NCBI GenBank assembly: GCA_033239005.1 | Contig: BSQZ01000015.1 | Coordinates: 5,831,001-5,895,000 of the forward strand | DNA length: 64,000 bases | Source: Lamellibrachia satsuma | Taxonomy: Eukaryota; Annelida; Polychaeta; Sabellida; Siboglinidae | Direction: 5' to 3' | Program-made: the position numbers and the translations under genes | Shown: piece by piece, positions 63,401-64,000 of the stretch | Position numbering within the stretch: the first letter of the stretch is position 1 | Layout: every line of letters starts with the position of its first letter | Notes under the pieces: model-generated | What the model saw: only the letters and a program-made list of their open reading frames with translations | What the model was told of the DNA's origin: nothing | Database searches by the model: none

Positions 63401-63963
63401 TGGATGGCAGAAGTACTTGGCCACTCATCAACTGACGTTAGTGATGCAACTTCTCATGAAATTGCCTTGTCATATGGTTCTTCAACATTTCGAGTGCGCC
63501 CCCCCCAAGTAGTGTTGAGTCTATGATAGTCACAGCCCAGTTATCCAAGCTATCTGTTTTCATCATGGCTCAGAGTTTAGGGCTTTCCATGTGATGCTGA
63601 AATTGGAGGACTTAGTCCAGGTCAAGATTTTGTGACATTTGAAGTTATTACTGTTTCGACCTTTTTCTATGTAAAAAATCAATACCGTCATCTTCATGAA
63701 GCTTGGACTCCACCATCCCTTTTTTATTAATACCATATGGTTGTTCTTGTAGTATGGTACAGGACACCATATACATGTACGCAGGCCTGCAGGCATGCAC
63801 ACATTCTCACACACTACATGTCCCCCCCACCCCACCATTGACCAGCGGTTGATTGCATGAGTTTGTTTGCATAAAACATTCCTCTTGGTTGTTTCAGCAA
63901 CAAAGCCAACTGGATTGACACCACCGCCAAAGGGTGCTTCTTCAGCACCTGGTGATCATGAAG
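6971..63963 (+). CDS. Microexon gene with lipid-anchor N terminus (partial, runs off the right edge)
   Basis: This entry joins the separate plus-strand exons listed below: 6971-7001, 25846-25887, 35672-35707, 43546-43590, 48545-48571, 52155-52199, 52935-52964, 55712-55756 and 63898-63963. Every internal exon has AG before it and GT after it, is a multiple of 3 nt, begins with two bases that complete a codon started by the G ending the previous exon, and has no stop in that phase. If all are joined they give about 122 codons. The product would start [10 protein letters not shown] and continue with an acidic Ser/Asp/Glu-rich stretch, Lys/Ser-rich 15-residue repeats and PTGL-containing segments. 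No globular domain is visible. A role at the inner face of a membrane is inferred from the N terminus only. The family is not recognised and the 3' end lies outside the window. Individual exons could belong to alternative isoforms. Confidence 0.68.
7504..7542 (+). promoter_or_regulatory. CRE, E-box and YY1-like site cluster in intron 1
   Basis: A palindromic TGACGTCA (7504-7511), CACGTG (7524-7529) and GCCGCCAT (7535-7542, YY1-like) lie within 40 bp, just left of a hAT insertion. This may be an intronic enhancer or alternative promoter. Confidence 0.35.
7580..9232. mobile_element. Non-autonomous hAT element with Tol2-like subterminal repeats
   Basis: Starts CAGGGTTG and ends CAACCCTG. It is flanked by identical 8-bp duplications AGTGTCAG (7572-7579 and 9233-9240). 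Both ends carry many copies of acttttactcaagtaa-like sequence, the subterminal style known from Tol2-related hATs. No transposase is visible in the interior. Perfect duplications suggest a fairly recent insertion. Confidence 0.9.
10096..10230. repeat. Imperfect inverted repeat, about 32-bp arms
   Basis: gttactggatcttggcaatc and its downstream complement gattgcgcagatccagtaa form arms at about 10102-10133 and 10193-10224, with a 60-bp loop. This is a possible small MITE inside the hAT. Confidence 0.6.
10480..11240 (+). pseudogene. hAT transposase remnant (DUF4371/ZMYM1-like)
   Basis: Frame pieces match the known layout of this transposase group. First comes [16 protein letters not shown], then GNFWTIMEM and IIQNEVID, corresponding to the conserved 'LRGH...GNF...QNEIID' stretch. 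Next comes FSIMADEVT, equivalent to the first catalytic Asp region. Later come [12 protein letters not shown] and, after a frameshift, [16 protein letters not shown]. Stops and frameshifts separate the pieces, and the C-terminal dimerisation (hATC) domain is not recognisable. The gene cannot give an active enzyme. Confidence 0.8.
12977..13117 (+). pseudogene. THAP-type zinc finger relic
   Basis: Reads [18 protein letters not shown] then VSFHSIPK and a QGERTNDI segment, ending at a stop. It resembles the N-terminal part of THAP DNA-binding domains (C-x2-4-C, FH.IPK, Gln-Gly-Glu). The first zinc Cys appears replaced by Ser and the domain is cut before its Trp and second zinc pair. It is probably a transposon remnant outside the hAT boundary. 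Confidence 0.6.
13120..14930. other. Non-coding stretch with repeated GTGACAGA(C/T)GC motifs
   Basis: No gene recognised. GTGACAGAYGCRACAT-like copies occur at 13852, 13873, 14136 and 14304, and inverted at 13531-13545; two are followed by ggggacggaatt or gagggacggaatt. Probably a degraded repeat family. Confidence 0.5.
14940..15610. repeat. Tandem repeat, about 175-bp unit, four copies
   Basis: ggtcataaatatacat and relatives start units at 14946, 15119, 15296 and 15461. Each unit also holds caattaataagtaaatattggctaatt and acttccatgattatgaagatatt-like blocks in the same order. Confidence 0.85.
15611..16225. other. Unassigned AT-rich sequence
   Basis: Nothing recognised beyond a short GTGTGGGTGTGTG run near 15640. 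Confidence 0.45.
16230..16440 (+). mobile_element. LINE 3' ORF end (RTE-like), decayed
   Basis: The plus strand reads [21 protein letters not shown], then [21 protein letters not shown] and NQWKNF with stops between. This resembles the C-terminal tail of RTE-type polyproteins, where an (L)P.LDRDL block precedes an L..A.NR..W block. Confidence 0.5.
16490..16535. repeat. (CATA)n microsatellite
   Basis: About ten CATA units following a short TA run. Confidence 0.9.
16540..17100. other. Unassigned AT-rich sequence
   Basis: Nothing recognised apart from a short (TCAATCAA)-like patch near 16890-16920. Confidence 0.45.
17149..17912. repeat. Direct repeat of about 67 bp at 17149-17216 and 17845-17912
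   Basis: The segment beginning tgtcgtctaatcgatgtatc occurs twice, 696 bp apart, with only two mismatches, just upstream of the transposase reading frame. The 630 bp between could be an insertion or a duplicated 5' region. Confidence 0.85.
17844..19231 (+). pseudogene. ISL2EU/THAP-type DDE transposase remnant (DDE_Tnp_4)
   Basis: Pieces in order: [16 protein letters not shown]; a linker with [15 protein letters not shown] and [20 protein letters not shown] (coiled coil and start of the HTH domain); MYDR-like [19 protein letters not shown] with FRRYFG; then [34 protein letters not shown] and LADRGFDI (second catalytic Asp region), [14 protein letters not shown], and [12 protein letters not shown] (region of the final catalytic Glu), ending at PFD. 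The order and motifs match the family. Frameshifts and internal stops occur around 18180-18760 and at 19038. The N-terminal THAP domain is not found in a good state. Confidence 0.88.
19340..22870 (-). mobile_element. Non-LTR retrotransposon with PHD finger, endonuclease and RT (decayed)
   Basis: Minus strand, 5' to 3'. [17 protein letters not shown] and [16 protein letters not shown] form a PHD-type finger after the HPNPGP signature. An AP-endonuclease part is marked by [17 protein letters not shown]. An RT part has [13 protein letters not shown], and a C-terminal part has [30 protein letters not shown] and [11 protein letters not shown]. It reaches its 3' end near 19340, with a CTCAAGT tail. 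The same 3' end recurs at 41752-42223. Multiple frame breaks show it is dead. Placement in a CR1/Crack/Daphne-like clade is by HPNPGP and motif style. Confidence 0.82.
22990..25275 (-). pseudogene. SWIM/YqaJ-nuclease/PHD protein of ISL2EU, decayed
   Basis: Read on the minus strand. The first exon starts about 25265 ([20 protein letters not shown], then [23 protein letters not shown] and [11 protein letters not shown]) and ends at a clean donor CTCGA|GTAAGT near 24923. The second exon starts after ttccag at about 24478: [16 protein letters not shown], then the SWIM-type [10 protein letters not shown], then [10 protein letters not shown] and [15 protein letters not shown]. The YqaJ part follows: [44 protein letters not shown] and [24 protein letters not shown]-like C terminus ([24 protein letters not shown]) ends it. 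YqaJ proteins are exonuclease-like; here stops and frameshifts prevent function. Confidence 0.88.
25380..25840. other. Intron 1 sequence between ISL2EU and exon 2
   Basis: No repeat or gene recognised; ordinary AT-rich intron leading to the exon 2 acceptor. Confidence 0.4.
25846..25887 (+). CDS. Exon 2 (42 nt, phase 1-1): acidic/Ser-rich
   Basis: A pyrimidine-rich acceptor (ttctttatttcag) and a donor (gtatta) bound 42 nt. With the G left by exon 1 the reading is [14 protein letters not shown], with no stop. The peptide is strongly acidic with a Ser cluster followed by Asp/Thr, the composition of casein-kinase-2 sites; this is inference from composition only. The exon sits in a short TE-free island between the ISL2EU transposon on the left and a 27-bp minisatellite on the right. 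It keeps the phase 1-1 rule of every other exon in the chain. Confidence 0.72.
26195..26604. repeat. 27-bp minisatellite, about 15 copies
   Basis: Unit gtcccagtcaggctgggtag + taccatg, repeated about 15 times with few substitutions. The 27-bp period keeps frames open on both strands, so the apparent proteins are repeat artefacts. It lies 300 bp after exon 2. Confidence 0.95.
26720..28640 (-). mobile_element. Non-LTR retrotransposon, RT-bearing 3' half
   Basis: An uninterrupted 285-residue minus-strand frame (27194-28051) holds [20 protein letters not shown], then the YADD catalytic box in [10 protein letters not shown], a [15 protein letters not shown] block, and the thumb and C-terminal region ending in TNVLDTAD. 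Upstream pieces (28175-28640) hold [25 protein letters not shown] and a transition into decayed sequence. The style is CR1/Rex/Jockey-like. The 5' endonuclease is missing, so it is truncated, but the RT half is the best preserved in the window. The 3' end shares tgtcgctatcatgggagccacc with 46373. Confidence 0.85.
29150..29513. repeat. 30-bp minisatellite, about 12 copies
   Basis: Unit ggtggccacactggcaacag + caacccctca. In one frame it reads [10 protein letters not shown] repeated. All frames of the unit lack stops, so openness is no evidence for coding. Confidence 0.95.
29545..30560. repeat. 53-bp tandem array, about 19 copies
   Basis: Unit begins cagtgttaatccttgtaccg and continues taaaccatcagtatagtagg, atagggtccc, aca. 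Copies differ by point changes and small indels; two variant subtypes (gtaggatagg and gcaagttagg) alternate. Confidence 0.95.
30630..30805. repeat. 30-bp minisatellite, about 6 copies
   Basis: Unit ctgtatagtgcatattgctg + cttctcctgg, almost perfect. Confidence 0.95.
30805..31380. repeat. 23-bp minisatellite, left part
   Basis: Degenerate unit tattgctgcttctcctgtct + gta. Because 23 is not a multiple of 3, the same DNA is read in three frames in turn, giving a pseudo-protein of Cys/Leu-rich blocks. The array resumes at 33169 after a hAT insertion. Confidence 0.92.
31381..33168. mobile_element. hAT-like element with GC-rich GGCCCGGCC ends, inserted in the 23-bp array
   Basis: Left end AGTGCCTTGCATGGGCC and right end (reverse complement) AGTGCCCAGCATGGGCC are inverted repeats, each followed by a 150-250 bp stretch of ggcccggcc-type sequence. 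The flanks are identical tatgtgtatt at 31371-31380 and 33169-33178, and the minisatellite continues on both sides. No transposase is visible; a CR1 3' end is nested inside. Confidence 0.8.
31918..32155 (+). mobile_element. CR1-like 3' end, 5'-truncated
   Basis: Reads [20 protein letters not shown] on the plus strand, then the family 3' tail ccaatggcttccttgtccac and a (aaatcttgtt)-type terminal repeat. Confidence 0.88.
33169..33320. repeat. 23-bp minisatellite, right part
   Basis: Continuation of the 30805-31380 array beyond the hAT element; units become increasingly degenerate. Confidence 0.75.
33330..35660. other. Intron 2 sequence, no gene recognised
   Basis: Ordinary AT-rich intron. The only structure seen is a two-copy tandem duplication of about 75 bp (tgtctgtcagatatatcagt... 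at 34738 and tgtctgtcatatataacagt... at 34815). Confidence 0.5.
35672..35707 (+). CDS. Exon 3 (36 nt, phase 1-1): Ser/Asp-rich
   Basis: The acceptor tttttttccag and donor gtaatt bound 36 nt that read, after the incoming [13 protein letters not shown] and leave a single G. The composition continues exon 2 seamlessly (acidic Ser runs), which supports joining them. A CR1-like LINE begins within about 40-60 bp downstream of the donor, so the intron has been heavily invaded while the exon and both splice sites stayed intact. Confidence 0.75.
35740..37225 (+). mobile_element. CR1-like non-LTR retrotransposon, RT half with 3' tail
   Basis: Plus strand. [15 protein letters not shown] and [17 protein letters not shown] open the RT, then [34 protein letters not shown], the FADD catalytic box in [40 protein letters not shown] and the C-terminal [12 protein letters not shown]. 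It ends with ccaatggcttccttgtccac. A stop at 36160, one at 36586 and a frameshift near 36850 inactivate it. The 5' endonuclease is absent. It lies in intron 3, just after exon 3. Confidence 0.92.
37540..39300 (-). mobile_element. RTE-like LINE fragment, module 1 copy
   Basis: Minus strand: [68 protein letters not shown] (start of RT), [27 protein letters not shown] and [20 protein letters not shown]. This style belongs to the RTE-like endonuclease/RT group common in invertebrates. It is frame-broken and has a roughly 95-bp internal deletion compared with module 2, but keeps a longer 3' end. Confidence 0.85.
39454..39483 (+). pseudogene. Decayed PTGL microexon copy in module 1 (30A)
   Basis: Aligns with the intact 30-nt exon at 52935-52964 and has the same donor context (aatag|gtat), but the acceptor CAG has become CAT. 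No in-phase AG lies at the right place. The nearest alternative, ttcag at 39457-39461, would leave a 22-nt exon and break the frame. It is probably not spliced. Confidence 0.65.
40330..40878. repeat. 28-bp satellite array, about 19 copies
   Basis: Unit ggcaagatgtcaacgtatca + tcaccttt or tcaccatt. Module 3 has one monomer at the same place (53829-53857), so the array expanded after duplication. Confidence 0.95.
41143..41290 (+). mobile_element. CR1-like 3' end fragment specific to module 1
   Basis: Matches the last 150 bp of the 35740-37225 CR1, including ccaatggcttccttgtccac and the aaatcttgtt tail. Module 3 shows the uninterrupted site (tggaataaacatcttgaaag near 54045). Confidence 0.88.
41752..42223 (-). 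mobile_element. 3' end of the PHD-type LINE, specific to module 1
   Basis: About 470 bp nearly identical to 19330-19800, minus orientation, with the CTCAAGT tail at its left. Modules 2 and 3 carry the joined pre-insertion sequence aacaactggtaatgatg. Confidence 0.9.
43423..43487. repeat. (TA)n tract before exon 45a
   Basis: About 32 TA units ending some 60 bp upstream of the 45a acceptor. The matching places in modules 2 and 3 have much shorter TA runs. Confidence 0.95.
43546..43590 (+). CDS. Exon 4 (45 nt, phase 1-1): first copy of the Lys/Ser exon (45a)
   Basis: The acceptor tttttcaccag and donor gtattg bound 45 nt reading [15 protein letters not shown] after the incoming G. Two further copies with the same acceptor tract, length and phase lie at 52155-52199 and 55712-55756. 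This copy is the most diverged of the three (Leu and Cys near the start). A long (TA)n tract ends about 60 bp before the acceptor. The exon lies at the right part of duplicated module 1. Preservation of frame and both splice sites across copies is the best evidence that this is a real exon. Confidence 0.82.
44285..44713 (-). mobile_element. CR1-like 3' fragment
   Basis: Minus strand. Reads [27 protein letters not shown]-like and [15 protein letters not shown] segments, with the family 3' tail (reverse of ccaatggcttccttgtccac) at the left. Closest in sequence to the 1100-2285 copy. Confidence 0.9.
44715..45490. other. Unassigned intron sequence
   Basis: No gene or repeat recognised; a small CpG-containing patch lies near 44740-44880. 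Confidence 0.4.
45525..45775. repeat. Cluster of self-complementary TACCATGGTA-type motifs
   Basis: More than ten exact or near copies of accatggt, spaced irregularly, with gtttacctgtttcaaaac-like blocks repeated three times. Likely a degraded MITE or satellite. Confidence 0.7.
46360..47200 (-). mobile_element. Probable decayed LINE related to 26720-28640
   Basis: Shares atgtcgctatcatg(a/g)gagccacc with the 3' end of that LINE. The minus strand near 46860 reads RNLPEYL where the intact copy has KQLPEYF. Too degraded for more. Confidence 0.4.
47540..47722. mobile_element. Small inverted-repeat element (MITE-like) around a TA/TG core
   Basis: actgtgcctagttttg (47563-47578) and caaaactaggcacagt (47681-47696) are perfect complements. 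Similarity extends outward to gattag/ctaatc, giving arms of about 40 bp. Confidence 0.75.
47725..48035. repeat. GC-rich tandem repeat, about 85-bp unit, 3 to 4 copies
   Basis: Units contain cggcccgatgt, accgatggacaaaa, cacatcggcccgcaggcgga and gccgataagtttgcc(g/a)ccct in order. Far richer in GC than its surroundings. Confidence 0.85.
48040..48235 (-). mobile_element. CR1-like internal fragment
   Basis: Minus strand: [20 protein letters not shown], then [20 protein letters not shown] and [13 protein letters not shown]. Truncated at both ends. Confidence 0.88.
48355..48417. repeat. (TA)n microsatellite
   Basis: About 31 TA units. Confidence 0.95.
48545..48571 (+). CDS. Exon 5 (27 nt, phase 1-1) between duplicated modules
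   Basis: A 27-nt exon between acceptor tgtttgttttcag and donor gtaata. It reads DERYNALSE after the incoming G. The intron upstream shares about 60 bp with the sequence at 37250-37320, at the start of module 1, but there the similarity stops before any matching exon, so this exon appears single copy. At 27 nt it is at the lower end of microexon size. The call depends on the phase match and the good acceptor; no homology is recognised. Confidence 0.66.
48740..50450 (-). mobile_element. RTE-like LINE fragment, module 2 copy
   Basis: Same element as 37540-39300, minus strand, with a less deleted 3' half: [20 protein letters not shown] continues into [20 protein letters not shown] and [14 protein letters not shown]. 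It keeps [20 protein letters not shown] upstream of the RT. Still frame-broken; its 3' end is shorter than in module 1. Confidence 0.87.
50601..50622 (+). pseudogene. Decayed PTGL microexon copy in module 2 (30B)
   Basis: Only the last 22 nt of the 30-nt exon remain before the conserved donor. The first 8 nt and the acceptor AG are missing (tttttcat runs directly into ccgacagg). Part of the upstream intron is also rearranged relative to module 3. Confidence 0.65.
52155..52199 (+). CDS. Exon 6 (45 nt, phase 1-1): second copy of the Lys/Ser exon (45b)
   Basis: Second copy of the 45-nt exon, reading [15 protein letters not shown] after the incoming G. It differs from copy 45c by four bases, three of them amino-acid changing (Asp/Glu, Met/Lys, Ile/Leu), with no indel. 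The acceptor is tgtttttcatcag and the donor gtattg. It sits at the end of duplicated module 2, which stops about 125 bp downstream and is followed head-to-tail by module 3. Confidence 0.82.
52335..52745 (-). mobile_element. RTE-like LINE fragment, module 3 copy
   Basis: Only the upstream part remains ([18 protein letters not shown] and following). The module 2/module 3 junction cuts the LINE. Confidence 0.87.
52935..52964 (+). CDS. Exon 7 (30 nt, phase 1-1): intact copy of the PTGL exon (30C)
   Basis: The acceptor tgttcttccag and donor gtatat bound 30 nt reading [10 protein letters not shown] after the incoming G. Homologous positions in module 1 (39454-39483) and module 2 (50601-50622) are damaged, so this is the only intact copy of the pair. 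The core PTGL recurs in the 66-nt exon at 63898, suggesting that the two exons are distant duplicates. Confidence 0.75.
   Translation, partial: EISRQGYLK
55575..55637. repeat. Inverted repeat upstream of exon 45c
   Basis: aaaaactctcttatatcaat + ttgtgata and the downstream complement tatcacacaaattgatatag + agttttt form arms of about 27 bp with a short TA-rich loop. Absent from modules 1 and 2. Confidence 0.85.
55712..55756 (+). CDS. Exon 8 (45 nt, phase 1-1): third copy of the Lys/Ser exon (45c)
   Basis: Third copy of the 45-nt exon, reading [15 protein letters not shown] after the incoming G, with acceptor tgtttttcaccag and donor gtattg. The stretch KKKESK makes it the most basic copy. A 27-bp-arm inverted repeat, found only in this copy, lies about 85-135 bp upstream of the acceptor. 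Flanking intron sequence is alignable to modules 1 and 2 on both sides. Confidence 0.82.
   Translation, partial: SLNAQIRRKKARHL
56320..56730. other. Unassigned intron sequence
   Basis: Nothing recognised between the end of module 3 and the left arm of the large inverted-repeat element. Confidence 0.4.
58138..59621. mobile_element. Non-autonomous hAT-like element, 1.5 kb
   Basis: Starts CAGGGGTGAGATTTAG and ends CTAAATCTCACCCCTG, perfect 16-bp inverted termini. The flanking direct repeat ctccat (58132-58137 and 59622-59627) is only 6 bp, shorter than the usual 8. No transposase is visible. It interrupts the pseudogene of the large inverted-repeat element. Confidence 0.82.
59631..60862 (-). 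mobile_element. CR1-like non-LTR retrotransposon, RT half with 3' tail
   Basis: Minus strand, among the best preserved CR1 copies here: [58 protein letters not shown] in [25 protein letters not shown] and [20 protein letters not shown]. It has one small deletion/frameshift near 60425 and the family 3' tail at the left end. The 5' end is truncated inside the RT. Confidence 0.93.
63431..63890. other. Intron sequence before exon 9
   Basis: Nothing recognised; a short poly-C patch lies at 63822-63835. Confidence 0.4.
63898..63963 (+). CDS. Exon 9 (66 nt, phase 1-1): Pro-rich PTGL exon
   Basis: The acceptor ttggttgtttcag and donor gtattt bound 66 nt. After the incoming G it reads [13 protein letters not shown] followed by ASSAPGDHE and leaves a G, so the chain continues beyond the window. 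The KPTGL core matches the QPTGL of the 30-nt exon. TPPPK is a short proline-rich segment of the kind bound by SH3 or WW domains; that is inference only. Confidence 0.75.
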
Positions 63964-64000
63964 GTATTTCCTTATGTTGTCACCTGAACACAACACCTTT

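Larger units (their letters stand above)
56730..63430. mobile_element. Large element with long inverted-repeat arms
   Basis: The left arm 56730-57480 and right arm 62540-63430 are inverted copies. For example tttttgataaaagcaagaca at 56828 occurs reversed near 63100, followed in both by a sequence ending ccagattttgctgcatt. The arms contain 120-150 bp subrepeats, each with catatcttaagaactacata and gccattttgaaagatggtgcc-like blocks. Between them lies a decayed minus-strand gene, a hAT and a CR1. Superfamily unknown; target duplication not found. Confidence 0.75.

Overview
The window is animal nuclear DNA, most likely from a marine invertebrate. It is AT-rich and intron-dominated. It is packed with CR1-like, RTE-like and PHD-bearing non-LTR retrotransposons, hAT elements with visible target-site duplications, an ISL2EU-type DNA transposon (THAP/DDE transposase plus YqaJ nuclease), minisatellites and long (TG)n and (TA)n tracts. 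There is no bacterial gene organisation. I cannot name the species from the sequence.

The main signal is easy to miss because every exon is too short to form a recognisable open reading frame. It is one plus-strand gene that starts at 6971 and leaves the window at the right edge. Exon 1 encodes [10 protein letters not shown], a myristoylation/palmitoylation-type start. It is followed by a string of tiny exons of 42, 36, 45, 27, 45, 30, 45 and 66 nt. Each has a clean AG acceptor and GT donor, has a length divisible by three, and is bounded by phase-1 introns, so any of them can be skipped or included without breaking frame. The predicted protein is a membrane-anchored, acidic, Ser-rich, low-complexity polypeptide, later Lys-rich and then Pro-rich. 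I do not recognise the family.

The middle of the gene has been built by tandem segmental duplication. A module carrying an RTE-like LINE fragment, a 30-nt exon and a 45-nt exon occurs three times (about 37.25-44.16, 48.43-52.32 and 52.34-56.32 kb). The 45-nt exon is intact in all three copies. The 30-nt exon is intact only in the third. The copies also act as natural pre-insertion controls: two LINE 3' ends and a 28-bp satellite expansion are found only in copy 1.

Layout: 0.8-4.9 kb is a hAT element holding a CR1 piece, a small inverted-repeat element and a 1,125-bp uninterrupted TG tract. 5.7-7.0 kb is CpG-rich with a CRE/NRF1 promoter-like site and exon 1. 7.6-12.9 kb holds two adjacent hATs, one with a decayed transposase. 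12.9-16.5 kb holds a THAP relic, tandem repeats and a LINE end. 17.1-25.4 kb is the decayed ISL2EU, split by a PHD/endonuclease/RT LINE. Exon 2 is at 25.85 kb. 26.2-33.3 kb is a LINE followed by five minisatellite blocks, one split by a hAT. Exon 3 is at 35.7 kb, followed by a CR1. 37-56 kb is the triplicated exon module. 56.7-63.4 kb is a large inverted-repeat element with a decayed mobile-element gene, itself invaded by a hAT and a CR1. The 66-nt exon is at 63.9 kb.
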